The notes under the pieces were generated by a model. The model saw only the letters and a program-made list of their open reading frames with translations. It did no database searches and was not told the DNA's origin. Below, piece by piece: positions 18,420 through 27,425 of a DNA stretch of 54,107 nucleotides (the first letter of the stretch is position 1; each line of letters starts with the position of its first letter). This stretch comes from Gammaproteobacteria bacterium. Lineage in GTDB: Bacteria; Pseudomonadota; Gammaproteobacteria; Pseudomonadales; Pseudohongiellaceae. Made by a program: the position numbers and the translations under genes. The stretch spans positions 1-54,107 of the forward strand of contig JAPKAI010000007.1 of the NCBI GenBank assembly GCA_028825335.1. The letters run 5' to 3'.

Positions 18420-18748
18420 CTATCGCTCCATCAAAATCCGATCTTCACTGGCTTCGCGTGAAACAACTATGGCGCGAGTTATTTTTGCCGTGTCCAGAAG
18501 GGTATTAAATTTTCCATCAACAATTTCCAGATGAGCCTGCAGCAGTTCGGCACTCTCCCATTTTTCAGTGAGGCAGATCTCAGTTGGGTCTTTCAGGTCT
18601 TTCGAGAAGCTGTAGCCGATACAGCCAGCGTCTTTTCTACTGCGTTGTGCTCTGTTTATGAGAGCCTGAATTACCTGCTCAACTTCATCAAGTGATTCGA
18701 AATTTACAGTGCCGGTTACGATAATTATTTTGCTACTCTATTTTTCAT
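18420..18748 (-). pseudogene. ABM-domain monooxygenase (YgiN-like), frameshifted in an A run
   Basis: On the minus strand, ATG at 18748 gives M-K-N-R-V-A-K then TAA; the overlapping frame gives I-I-I-V-T-G-T-V-N-F through to a TAG at 18420-18422. Adding one base to the four-T run at 18728-18731 joins them into a 109-residue protein. The joined product has the antibiotic-biosynthesis-monooxygenase (ferredoxin-like dimer) pattern: a first strand, A-G-C-I-G-Y-S-F-S-K, and L-T-E-K-W-E-S-A-E-L-L-Q-A-H-L. Such proteins oxidise quinols or small aromatics. It is either a recent one-base loss or a sequencing/assembly slip in the homopolymer. No other ATG start exists for the main frame. Confidence 0.75.
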
Positions 18749-18910
18749 TGTAGGCGCTCGTTCTAGCACGAATAAATTTAAGCTTTAAGTCACGTAACAG
18801 CAAGGGGCATCAACAGGCTTAACTGCTATAACTTGCGCCAATGTAAATTGTCGGTCATGATCGTAAGCTGATTTTTTTAGGATGGAACACGAATAAAAAG
18901 GAATACCAAT

Positions 18911-19360
18911 ATGATCAAGCTAAGAACCCTATGCTCCGCCGCGTTGGCTCTAACTTTGTTTACTGCGCTTGGCGCGACTGCGCAAGATCGAGTCTATATC
19001 AACCCTAATCATGCTTCGCAGGCAGATGTGTCGCCCTTTAGTGGCGCGGTGCTAACTGGGGATACCCTGTATATCTCAGGCACACTTGGCTTAGAGGATG
19101 GAGCGGTACCTACAGATCCAGGGGCTGAGGCACGTAATGTCATGAACGGCATCAAGGCGCAGTTGGAAGACGCTGGAATGACAATGGACGACCTGACCTA
19201 TGTGCAGATCTTCTGTTCCGACTTATCTCTGTACCAAGTCTTCAACGACGAGTACCGCACCTTCTTTACAGAGGAGTTTCCGGCTCGTGCATTTATCGGT
19301 GCTGGCAGCTTGTTGTTCGATGCTAATTTCGAAATTCAGGCTATAGCAGTTAAAAGATAG
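18911..19360 (+). CDS. Exported RidA family protein
   Basis: 149 residues. AAGGAA precedes the ATG, followed by a signal peptide (ALALTLFTALGATAQ). The remaining ~125 residues are a complete RidA (YjgF/YER057c/UK114) domain: P-F-S-G-A-V-L-T-G-D-T-L-Y-I-S-G-T-L-G, Q-A/R-N-V-M-N-G-I-K-A-Q-L-E-D-A-G-M, and F-P-A-R-A-F-I-G-A-G with the carboxylate-binding Arg at residue 126. Cytoplasmic RidA deaminates reactive enamines/imines made by PLP enzymes. Here export to the periplasm is predicted, so a different imine source or a non-deaminase role is likely. Confidence 0.9.
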   Translation: MIKLRTLCSAALALTLFTALGATAQDRVYINPNHASQADVSPFSGAVLTGDTLYISGTLGLEDGAVPTDPGAEARNVMNGIKAQLEDAGMTMDDLTYVQIFCSDLSLYQVFNDEYRTFFTEEFPARAFIGAGSLLFDANFEIQAIAVKR

Positions 19361-19421
19361 CACTTACAATGTAGCGGTTAAAAAGAGACTTCACGAGTCT
19401 TAACTAAAAAGAGTCTATTCA

Positions 19422-20321
19422 ATGACAAACACAAAAAGAAATACTAGCTCGATCACAGCGGCTTTGGCTGCTTTCTTATCGCTGCCTTTGATGGGAGTCG
19501 CACAAGATTTCAGCGCCATCGAAATTACTACCATACCGGTAAGAGACAACATATATATGCTGCAGGGTAGTGGCGGTAATATTGGGGTATCTATCGGCGA
19601 AGATGGCGTGATCATTATAGATGATCAATTCGGGCCTCTGACGCAGAAGATCGAGGCAGCAATCGCTGAGCTTAGCGACAAGCCGGTGACATTTGTTATG
19701 AATTCGCACTTTCACTACGACCATACCGATGGAAATACAAATTTCGGTAGAGCTGGCGCCTACATCGTGGCGCAAGATAATGCGCGCAAGCGTATGGAAA
19801 GCACTCAGGTTCTTTCCGGTAGCGGCAGAGTACAAGAAGCTTATGGGGCAGTTGGTCTTCCGAAGATTACCTTCGAGGACAAGATGCGCTTCTACTTCAA
19901 TGGCAATGCTGTTGATATCGTTAACACTGGGGATGGCCACACCGATGGCGATGCGCAGATATTTTTCCGTGAATCGAATGTGATCCATACAGGTGACATG
20001 TTTGTGCGTTATGGTCTCCCGTTCACGGATAGAGACAACGGTGGAACAACTGACGGCATGATCGATGCGCTTTGGAATATCTCCGCTTTGATTAATGACG
20101 ACACGATTATTATTCCTGGCCATGGCGTGCTTTCTAACAGGGTAGACTTGTTGGAATTTCGCGATATGTTAGTGATTATTCGCGGACGCCTGGTACGCGC
20201 GAAAGTAGAGGGACTGTCAGCCGATGAGATGCTGGCGACTGAGCCGGCAGACGGCTATGCACCAGCCAATGAGGGGACCAATGATTGGCTGTTACAGGCT
20301 TGGGGCGAGTACACGAATTAG
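19422..20321 (+). CDS. Exported metallo-beta-lactamase-fold hydrolase
   Basis: 299 residues with a signal peptide (...LSLPLMGVAQ). Zinc-site motifs in order: H-F-H-Y-D-H from His96, G-D-G-H-T-D-G-D, the bridging region H-T-G-D-M-F-V, and I-I-I-P-G-H-G. This is the MBL-fold group often annotated as 'MBL fold metallo-hydrolase', close to subclass B3-like/quinoprotein-relay (SoxH-like) proteins, with Asp and His ligands complete. It therefore should be an active periplasmic hydrolase; substrate unknown. It follows the exported RidA gene by 61 bases on the same strand and may be cotranscribed. Confidence 0.92.
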   Translation: MTNTKRNTSSITAALAAFLSLPLMGVAQDFSAIEITTIPVRDNIYMLQGSGGNIGVSIGEDGVIIIDDQFGPLTQKIEAAIAELSDKPVTFVMNSHFHYDHTDGNTNFGRAGAYIVAQDNARKRMESTQVLSGSGRVQEAYGAVGLPKITFEDKMRFYFNGNAVDIVNTGDGHTDGDAQIFFRESNVIHTGDMFVRYGLPFTDRDNGGTTDGMIDALWNISALINDDTIIIPGHGVLSNRVDLLEFRDMLVIIRGRLVRAKVEGLSADEMLATEPADGYAPANEGTNDWLLQAWGEYTN

Positions 20322-20339
20322 GCCTAGTTAGGGAAGAGT

Positions 20340-20378
20340 AAAAAGGGCTAGCAGGATAGGGCTTGCCTACCCTGCTAG
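20340..20378 (-). terminator. Rho-independent terminator for tex
   Basis: Arms at 20348-20360 (CTAGCAGGATAGG) and 20366-20378 pair with a single mismatch around a short loop. Read on the minus strand the stem is followed by C-C-C then five T (20344-20340). It lies 8 bases past the tex stop codon and could also help end the convergent MBL transcript. Confidence 0.75.
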
Positions 20379-20385
20379 TGCTCGA

Positions 20386-22722
20386 TTATTTCTTAGATTT
20401 AGCAGCGTCTTGTAGCAGGGCACCGAAGCTGCCTACCGCTGGCTTCTCAGGTTTTCGCTTTACCGGTGATGGGAGTGCAGGCCGCGTCGATCTCTTAGCG
20501 GTACCTGTGCCGGATTCTTTCCCTGGGCTCTTCGCCTGAACCTCGTCATCGAGTCGCATAGTTAGTGCGATGCGCTTGCGTTGCAGATCAACCTCCATGA
20601 CTTTTACTTTTACCACATCGCCGGTCTTCACAACTGTGTGTGGGTCTTTCACGAATTGATTCGAGAGTGCGGAGATATGCACTAGCCCATCTTGATGTAC
20701 ACCTACATCCACGAAGGCGCCGAAATTAGTCACGTTGGTGATCACGCCTTCTAGGCGCATTCCCGCTTTAAGATCTTTCATAGACTCGACGCCGTCTTTG
20801 AATTCGGCGGTCTTAAATTCTGGTCTAGGATCGCGACCAGGTTTTTCAAGCTCGACAAGTATGTCGGTGACTGTGGGTAGTCCAAATTTTTCGTCGGTAT
20901 AGTCTGCTGGATTAAGCTTGGATAGAAATCTGCGATCACCCATCATTTCAACAATTTTTTTCTTGCTGGCTGTTCCAATTTTTTTGACGACGCTATAAGA
21001 CTCAGGATGAACGGCTGAAGCATCCAGAGGATTGTCACCGTTGACGATGCGCAGGAAACCCGCTGCTTGCTCGTAGCTCTTCGCACCAAATCGTGGCACA
21101 TCTTTTAAGTCGCGTCGGTTTTTGAACTCGCCATGCTGATTGCGATACTCAACGATATTGGTGGCGATAGAGGAAGAAAGGCCAGAAACCTGTTTAAGCA
21201 AAGCAGCGGATGCCATATTCACATCCACGCCCACAGCGTTCACGCAATCCTCTACTACCGTGTTCAAGCTTTGTCCGAGCTTGAACTGACTCACGTCGTG
21301 TTGATATTGGCCCACGCCGATAGACTTAGGGTCTAACTTCACCAGTTCGGCCAGTGGGTCTTGCAAACGTCGTGCGATTGAAATCGCGCCGCGTACGGTC
21401 ACATCTAAGTCGGGAAACTCTTCTCTGGCTATATCTGAAGCGGAGTACACCGATGCGCCGGCTTCGCTAACCATGGCCTTATCGAGTTTGAGTTCTTTGT
21501 GCAGCTTGATTAGATCACCGGCAAGCTTGTCGGTTTCGCGTGAGGCCGTGCCATTGCCGATGGCAATGAGTTCGACACCGTATTTCTTCGCTAACTTTGC
21601 CAATACGGAAATGGATTCGTCCCATTGGTTGCGCGGTTGATGAGGATAGATAGTGGTGTCTTCCATGAACTTACCTGTGCGATCGACTACGCATACCTTC
21701 ACGCCGGTGCGCAGGCCAGGGTCTAGGCCGAGGGTGACTTTGTTTCCCGCCGGCGGCGCCAAAAGAATGGCCTTCATGTTTTCCGTGAACACGCGAATAG
21801 CCTCGTCATCGGACTGATCCCTCAACTGTCCAAGTAGGTCAGTCTCTAGGCGATAGATAAGCTTGATGCGCCAGGTCCAAGTGATAACTTCGCTTAGCCA
21901 CTTGTCAGCAAGGCGGCTCTTGTTCTGGATACCGAAATGATTGGCAACCATACCCTCGCAAGGGTCTGTGGCACCGGATTCAAGGCCCGCACTACCAATT
22001 TCAACCGACAGAAAGCCTTCCTTACGACCGCGAAAAACAGCGAGTGCACGATGGGAGGGAATCTTATTTAGGCGTTCGCTGTAATCGAAGTAGTCCGTGA
22101 ACTTGGCGGCATCCGCTTTGTTCTTCTCTACAACACTGGCGCGAAGCTCGCCGTTGTCCCATAGATGATTACGTAGCCTGCCCATAAGGGCGGCGTCTTC
22201 GCTGAAGCGCTCCATGAGAATATCGCGTGCGCCGTCGAGGGCCGCCTTGGTATCTTCAAAGCCTTCGCCGATAAATTCTGCGGCTTGTGCTTGTGGGTCG
22301 AGAGTTGGGTCGGCGAACAACTTATCTGCCAATGGCTCCAAGCCGGCTTCGATGGCAATCATGGCCTTAGTGCGACGCTTTTTCTTATACGGCAGATACA
22401 AGTCTTCTAGCTCGGTCTTAGTCTCAGCGTTACGGATTTGTTTCTCAAGCGCAGGTGTTAGCTTTTCCTGTTCCTTAATGCTCGCGACTATCGTCTCCAC
22501 GCGATTATCCATCTCGCGCAAGTAACGCAGGCGTAACTCTAGGTCGCGCAGTTGCAAATCATCCAGCCCGTCAGTTGCTTCTTTTCGATATCTGGAGATA
22601 AAGGGAACCGTAGAGCCCTCATCGAGAAGAGCGATTGCGGCGCTAACTTGTTCGGATCTAACGTTTAATTCGGTGGCGATTTTCTGGGTGATGATTGGAG
22701 AGGGGGTATCGGTAGCGGTCAT
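20386..22722 (-). CDS. tex: Tex family S1 RNA-binding transcription accessory protein
   Basis: 778 residues, the full length for Tex. Seen in order: an N-terminal helical region with V-P-F-I-S-R-Y-R-K-E-A-T-D-G-L-D, a YqgF/RNase H-like domain starting V-T-L-G-L-D-P-G-L-R-T-G near residue 330, two helix-hairpin-helix units (L-K-Q-V-S-G-L-S-S-S-I-A and K-D-V-P-R-F-G-A-K), and an S1 domain (G-V-I-T-N-V-T-N-F-G-A-F-V-D-V-G) near 660-720, followed by a basic disordered tail. Tex binds nucleic acid and affects transcription and stress survival; the enzymatic residues of the YqgF domain are not always active. Cytoplasmic. This is the only clearly housekeeping-type protein gene in the window. Confidence 0.97.
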   Translation of the reverse strand: MTATDTPSPIITQKIATELNVRSEQVSAAIALLDEGSTVPFISRYRKEATDGLDDLQLRDLELRLRYLREMDNRVETIVASIKEQEKLTPALEKQIRNAETKTELEDLYLPYKKKRRTKAMIAIEAGLEPLADKLFADPTLDPQAQAAEFIGEGFEDTKAALDGARDILMERFSEDAALMGRLRNHLWDNGELRASVVEKNKADAAKFTDYFDYSERLNKIPSHRALAVFRGRKEGFLSVEIGSAGLESGATDPCEGMVANHFGIQNKSRLADKWLSEVITWTWRIKLIYRLETDLLGQLRDQSDDEAIRVFTENMKAILLAPPAGNKVTLGLDPGLRTGVKVCVVDRTGKFMEDTTIYPHQPRNQWDESISVLAKLAKKYGVELIAIGNGTASRETDKLAGDLIKLHKELKLDKAMVSEAGASVYSASDIAREEFPDLDVTVRGAISIARRLQDPLAELVKLDPKSIGVGQYQHDVSQFKLGQSLNTVVEDCVNAVGVDVNMASAALLKQVSGLSSSIATNIVEYRNQHGEFKNRRDLKDVPRFGAKSYEQAAGFLRIVNGDNPLDASAVHPESYSVVKKIGTASKKKIVEMMGDRRFLSKLNPADYTDEKFGLPTVTDILVELEKPGRDPRPEFKTAEFKDGVESMKDLKAGMRLEGVITNVTNFGAFVDVGVHQDGLVHISALSNQFVKDPHTVVKTGDVVKVKVMEVDLQRKRIALTMRLDDEVQAKSPGKESGTGTAKRSTRPALPSPVKRKPEKPAVGSFGALLQDAAKSKK

Positions 22723-22899
22723 TACAATCCTGCATTCCCAGTCTTAGAATTGGAAAAATTTGTTAGTTAAAGAGCCGGGTATTTTACGCTTACTTAGGGT
22801 ATTTAAACTATCGGAATTACAATGATCAGTGTAGTTGATGGTCTATTAGCCCATGAATGACAATACTTACGGATTAGGTGTTAAGTGTTAGGAATTGTC

Positions 22900-23574
22900 T
22901 CAGCTCTTTCTCGTAATCGCTTTGCGGTCGATCATCCGGGGTCTGCCCGTGAACGAATCCAACTCTTCAGGAGTAACCGGATCATTTCCTTCCAGCAGTA
23001 ATTGCATGTGATCAAACTGATCGTTGCCCCAAAATAATTGGCCTCCAATTATCATCGTAGGTACACCAAATACTCCATGGGCAATCGCGTTATCAGTCTC
23101 ACTGATAAGTGCGTTCTTAGTTTCAGCTTGTTTTATTTTTTGCTCGAAACCCTGACAGTCGATACCTTCCCTCTCTAGTATAGAGATCAATCTCGCCACA
23201 TCACCCAAGTCTTCGCCCTCTGTCCATCCTGCCTTAAAAATGGCACTGATTACTGCATGTTGATCGTTCCCACTTACTTGGTTTAGAGACATTCGCAATG
23301 ATGGCAGGGGGTTGAAGGGGTGGTATTTTGGGGGGCTGTAATCGAAACCTTCAAGTGCTGCATAGCGCTTACAGTACCGGCCTACCCACTGACTCTTGGG
23401 TGGTATCTCAGCGGGTCCCATATGCCCCCAGTGATCTAATAACTTACCGAACACGACAGGGTGTGCCCTGAGCTCCAACTCAAATTGCTCACAGAATTTC
23501 TCGATCCTAAGCCACGAGAAGAAGGCAAAGGGAGAGAGGTAGTCGAAATAAAAATCTAAGCTTGTAGGTTTCAT
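22900..23574 (-). CDS. DsbA-family / 2-hydroxychromene-2-carboxylate isomerase-like protein
   Basis: 224 residues, no signal, thioredoxin fold with all-helical insertion (kappa-class GST type). The active-site segment reads F-Y-F-D-Y-L-S-P-F-A-F-F near the start, where Ser replaces the redox Cys, as in HCCA isomerases. The later G-V-F-G-V-P-T-M-I-I-G-G-Q-L-F-W-G-N-D motif with cis-Pro is characteristic. HCCA isomerase works in naphthalene-type ring catabolism using glutathione; many relatives are of unknown substrate and no aromatic pathway genes adjoin. No clear Shine-Dalgarno precedes the ATG. Confidence 0.88.
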   Translation of the reverse strand: MKPTSLDFYFDYLSPFAFFSWLRIEKFCEQFELELRAHPVVFGKLLDHWGHMGPAEIPPKSQWVGRYCKRYAALEGFDYSPPKYHPFNPLPSLRMSLNQVSGNDQHAVISAIFKAGWTEGEDLGDVARLISILEREGIDCQGFEQKIKQAETKNALISETDNAIAHGVFGVPTMIIGGQLFWGNDQFDHMQLLLEGNDPVTPEELDSFTGRPRMIDRKAITRKS

Positions 23575-23736
23575 GAAACTGATAGTACGAAATATAGGGG
23601 TCTAGAGTAAGGTCTAACTGGAGCCGTTTGAGCTAAAAACTAAACTAAACAGATAAGGAGGTAGGGTGTGTCAAACATGATGGGGTTCTGACGCCGATGA
23701 TGCGAAAGTTAGTTGTTAAAGTAGGTAGATGCTGAT

Positions 23737-24066
23737 CTAGCTCCAATGGGTTCCTTCATAGTAGCGCGTGCCCCTATGTCCTTTCTTAGCAACCGGCTTC
23801 GCAATCTTCTCGCCTGGGCAATCAACGATTATTAACGTCCTTGGCCTGCCTGACTTTGGGTTTACTGCGCCGCCAATCAGCTCGCGAATACGAAGCCTGC
23901 CTCTGAGTTGATCGTTGAAGATTGTATAAACAAAATCACCCACGTTTAACTTAGAAGGTTTGCCCGCCATGTGGAATTCAAATTCCGCGCGAGACCCATC
24001 GAAGAGTGAGTCAATTCCTTCAATGCCCCTGAATGCGGGAATAGTCTTTGTAATACCAAAATTCAT
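23737..24066 (-). CDS. Hypothetical protein, possible PUA-like fold
   Basis: 109 residues, cytoplasmic, not recognised with certainty. The middle reads L-N-V-G-D-F-V-Y-T-I-F followed by R-G-R-L-R-I-R-E-L-I-G-G, a strand pattern (G-D-x-V ... G-x-x-x-I-x-E) seen in ASCH/EVE/PUA-like RNA-binding folds; the tail is basic (K-P-V-A-K-K-G-H-R-G). No Shine-Dalgarno is visible upstream. It lies between the DsbA-like gene and DUF1501, all minus strand. Coding bias looks ordinary, but with its short length and weak start it is a modest-confidence gene. Confidence 0.5.
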   Translation of the reverse strand: MNFGITKTIPAFRGIEGIDSLFDGSRAEFEFHMAGKPSKLNVGDFVYTIFNDQLRGRLRIRELIGGAVNPKSGRPRTLIIVDCPGEKIAKPVAKKGHRGTRYYEGTHWS

Positions 24067-24102
24067 ATCAGTAGCAGGTAGATAGTTAGTAACTAATAAA
24101 TG

Positions 24103-25332
24103 CTAGCTGAACAAATCGAAAGTGCCAAAGTCTCCACCTAACAAATTCGCGGAATCATTATGTCCTAGCCAACCCTGAGTAATTGTTTGGTAGACCTTTC
24201 TAAAATCTGTGGTGTAAGCAAGGTTGTCGCCGTCTGCCAATTTCGTAAGGCTAGGCAGTTCACCGTAGTGACCTCCCTTAACCTGGTTGCCGACAACGAA
24301 CATGGCATTGGCGGCCCCATGGTCGGTGCCGAGGCTTACGTTCTCGGGCACACGACGGCCGAATTCCGAAAAGATCATCAGCGCTACGTCATCGGCGCGA
24401 CCGATGCGTTCTAAGTCTCTTATGAATCCAGCTACGGCATCGGAAGTGTAAGTTAACAGCCTGCGGTGTAGGTTGTTCTGAAACACGTGTGTGTCGAAGG
24501 AATTATTTCTATAGGATACGTAGTAGAGGCTAGTTGGCATGTCGGCATCTAAAAGTGCGACGACCTTCTGCAGGTCCAGACCGTTCACGCCGTAATCGAC
24601 AGGCGAGTCGTATTTCGACCAGGCATCACGCACTAGTGCGGAGGCATCGTTGGCGCTACGGGCGATGTCCAATAGGAAGCGCCGCGAAGGATTTTCTACC
24701 TCGCCGATATTAGGCACTATATTTAGAGCCTCTTTTTCTGCGGCGAAGGCTTCGCGCATGAATCGATTCGGGTCATCGAACACAACCGGCACATGTTTCT
24801 CGCTTTTCACCGCCAATGATTGTTTAGAGCCGATGTTCACCAGATAGTTCGAGGGTGCGGATGGCGCTATCGAGTCGGCAAGCTTGCCAACCCAGCCATA
24901 CTCGTCGCCACTGTTAGGTGCTGCTGTGTGCCAGTAGGCCATTGAAGTGAAGTGAGAATAGGAAGGGTTCTCGTAACCGCAGCCATGAACAATGGCCATC
25001 TTGCCGTCTTTGTAGAGGCTCTCGAATCCAGCCATGCCAGGATTGAACCCAAAGTGGTCGTCGATGATGCGCAATTCGCTCTTGGGAATGCCTATATTCG
25101 GCCGCTGCCGATAATAGGCATCGTCGCCGTAGGGTACGACAGTATTCAAGCCATCGTTGCCGCCGGAGAGCTCGAGTATGACCAGTATCTTACCGCTAGC
25201 TGCAGCCTGTGCGGCGGCGGCTTGTGCTGCCTGCGCGAAGGCGGGCGGCACCATGCTCATCGCGCTGAGTCCAGCCATGCCAGCTAGTAGTTCGCGGCGA
25301 TCTAATGTTTTGTCTTTTCTATTTTTCTTCAT
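24103..25332 (-). CDS. DUF1501 protein, Tat-exported
   Basis: 409 residues. The N-terminus has a twin-arginine signal (L-D-R-R-E-L-L-A-G-M-A-G followed by a weakly hydrophobic run to P-A-F-A-Q). The body has the DUF1501 pattern: I-L-E-L-S-G-G-N-D-G-L-N-T-V-V-P, Y-R-Q-R-P-N-I-G-I, F-N-P-G-M-A-G-F, H-G-C-G-Y, S-F-D-T-H-V-F-Q and E-F-G-R-R-V-P-E-N-V-S-L-G-T-D-H-G. The fold is alkaline-phosphatase/sulfatase-like; no enzyme activity is established for this family. It is placed 43 bases downstream of the DUF1800 gene, its usual partner. GAGG precedes the ATG. Confidence 0.95.
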   Translation of the reverse strand: MKKNRKDKTLDRRELLAGMAGLSAMSMVPPAFAQAAQAAAAQAAASGKILVILELSGGNDGLNTVVPYGDDAYYRQRPNIGIPKSELRIIDDHFGFNPGMAGFESLYKDGKMAIVHGCGYENPSYSHFTSMAYWHTAAPNSGDEYGWVGKLADSIAPSAPSNYLVNIGSKQSLAVKSEKHVPVVFDDPNRFMREAFAAEKEALNIVPNIGEVENPSRRFLLDIARSANDASALVRDAWSKYDSPVDYGVNGLDLQKVVALLDADMPTSLYYVSYRNNSFDTHVFQNNLHRRLLTYTSDAVAGFIRDLERIGRADDVALMIFSEFGRRVPENVSLGTDHGAANAMFVVGNQVKGGHYGELPSLTKLADGDNLAYTTDFRKVYQTITQGWLGHNDSANLLGGDFGTFDLFS

Positions 25333-25375
25333 TGTCTGGCCTCATTATGTGTTCATGAGTTAACTATTTATACAA

Positions 25376-27211
25376 TTAGCCCAATTGAAACTCGGGCTGA
25401 CTCATTATCAGGTGCAGCACCAAGCGAAGCGAATCTTCCATATAAGATTGCGCTTCGGTAATACTCGTTGTGCCAAGATCTTCATCGAGGAAGCTTATCA
25501 ACATGCTTCTAGTACTATTATCTGGTTGTACGCGCATAAATCTGGCGAGCAGATAGTCAACCGCCTCGCTGGTATTCTCTACGCCATGCTCGTCAAGCAT
25601 TTTGCTGAGGTTTAGGCGGGCCGTGTGGCGTGGTATAGGTATTACTCTTTCGATCGCCATCTGCCAGCCACGAAAACTTCCGTAACGTGTATTAAATTCC
25701 TCGTCACGGTCCGCCAACATATTGGACTCCGCCATGATGCCTCCCTCGCCTAGCGAGGATGGCTGAGTAGCGGAGGTGATATCCAAACCTTGTCGAATAC
25801 GATCGGCAACGCTGCGAATCTCTGAGCTGCCATTGACTCTGTCTGGTGGTACAAAATTAATATCGGGAAACAACACGTCGCGAGCGAAATTACCGCGCTC
25901 TAGTAGCAGTCCCGGAGTCATCCAGCTGCGGCCACCGGCCCAGCCGGCTATAGTTGGTGGTCGAAATAATGATTGGCTGAGGGCGGCGGTTGCTTGGTTA
26001 AAATCAGGTACACCTGGCGTGCTTTCTAAACCAAGCTTTCGATAGGTAGAAACAGCCAGCTGCACCGGGCTCTTTATTTGACTGCCGACCGAAGGTGCGC
26101 TGTAAAAATCTTTGGAGATAAAGATAGCTTCCAAGAGAGTTGCTACGTCGTAGCCTGCGTCACGTAAAGTGTTGCCCAATTCTTGGGCTAGAGCTTGACT
26201 CAGCTCTTCTCGCACGAAGAACCGATAGATCTTGCTAGCGACATATTCTGCTGTAACCGGCTGTTCCATAATTAGGTCGATAATCTCGACGCCGTCGAAG
26301 TTTCCGCTGTGGTCTAGAAAAATCTTTACGTCGTTATCGTGCTGGTCCTCGTTGATCACGAAATCCAGGTCCACGTAGTTCCAGCCGGTAAAGGCGCGGG
26401 CGGCCTCGCGTATATCAGTCTCTGAGTAGTTACCAACGCCCATGGTGAATAATTCCATTATCTCGCGAGCGAAGTTTTCGTTCGGGGCGCCTTTCAGATT
26501 CACGCCAGCATCGAGGAAGGACAGCATGGCTGGGTCTTGCGCGACCGCCACCATGAGGTCACGAAAACTGCCTGTGCCCATCTCGTGAAACAGTTCTAAT
26601 TCATTCAACAGCTTGCGGTAGTCACGTACCTTGGTTTCATTGATTGCATAGTGGCCATGCCAGAACAAGGCCATTTTTTCTTGAAGTGGATTATTAGAGG
26701 CAACCATACGATCGGCCCACCAGTAGGCGACGCGATTGGTTTCCAATCTACTGGCTCTGAGCCAGTAGAAGAACTTATTTACAACCGGCTGCAGCCGGCG
26801 GTTTCCCTCAGGCTTTACTCTTACTCCCAAGGCCTGGCCGGTTGCTTTCGCTAGTTCTGTAGTCGCAGGGCGGCTGGGCGGGAAGGGTTCTAACCCAGCA
26901 TCGTGTATACCGGAGTGCTCAAAGGCTTGAAGATGGCGGTTATTTGCTGAGTCGAAATTCACTAGGCTGTTCACTGCCGCTTTTGGGGACAGGGCTGCTA
27001 GTGCTTCTATTTGTGCGGGCGTCCCACCAAAGCCAGCGCGTTCTAGCAGATGAGCAGCAGTTTCGTAGTTCCAGTCTGCGTTTGCGATCGGGGCGAGGTC
27101 ATCCTGCCAAGAGGCAAGACCCGCCAGTTGCGCCGTGCCTGCGTTGGACAGCAGAGCCAGTGTAATGCTTGTAATAGCTAAGCAAGCGAATCGATTCGGT
27201 GCGCGAAGCAT
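25376..27211 (-). CDS. DUF1800 exported protein
   Basis: 611 residues from the ATG at 27211, chosen because GGAG lies eight bases before it (the in-frame GTG seven codons earlier is not needed). A signal peptide ends ...LSNAGTAQ. DUF1800 features: A-A-H-L-L-E-R-A-G-F-G-G-T, M-A-L-F-W-H-G-H-Y-A-I, M-L-S-F-L-D-A-G-V-N, N-E-N-F-A-R-E-I-M-E-L-F-T-M-G, A-R-A-F-T-G-W-N and R-S-W-M-T-P. The DUF1800-DUF1501 pair is widespread in marine bacteria as a two-gene operon; the role is unknown, perhaps a periplasmic complex in which the DUF1501 partner is Tat-folded. Confidence 0.95.
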   Translation of the reverse strand: MLRAPNRFACLAITSITLALLSNAGTAQLAGLASWQDDLAPIANADWNYETAAHLLERAGFGGTPAQIEALAALSPKAAVNSLVNFDSANNRHLQAFEHSGIHDAGLEPFPPSRPATTELAKATGQALGVRVKPEGNRRLQPVVNKFFYWLRASRLETNRVAYWWADRMVASNNPLQEKMALFWHGHYAINETKVRDYRKLLNELELFHEMGTGSFRDLMVAVAQDPAMLSFLDAGVNLKGAPNENFAREIMELFTMGVGNYSETDIREAARAFTGWNYVDLDFVINEDQHDNDVKIFLDHSGNFDGVEIIDLIMEQPVTAEYVASKIYRFFVREELSQALAQELGNTLRDAGYDVATLLEAIFISKDFYSAPSVGSQIKSPVQLAVSTYRKLGLESTPGVPDFNQATAALSQSLFRPPTIAGWAGGRSWMTPGLLLERGNFARDVLFPDINFVPPDRVNGSSEIRSVADRIRQGLDITSATQPSSLGEGGIMAESNMLADRDEEFNTRYGSFRGWQMAIERVIPIPRHTARLNLSKMLDEHGVENTSEAVDYLLARFMRVQPDNSTRSMLISFLDEDLGTTSITEAQSYMEDSLRLVLHLIMSQPEFQLG

Positions 27212-27425
27212 GGGGAAATCTCCAGATGTCACTGTAAAGTCACACTTTATTCTATTTTTCGAAGGGGGGACAGGTTGCGTTATTCTATTTTTTTGGATTC
27301 GCCTTGCTGGAGCAGCAATAAAACGGTTCTACGCTGGGTTCACTCTCTTTTTGTTTTCCTTCTCTGCTTGCGTAAGAATGCAAATACGGTGATTCTAGAA
27401 ACTCCACTACGAGAGGAAAGATAAT

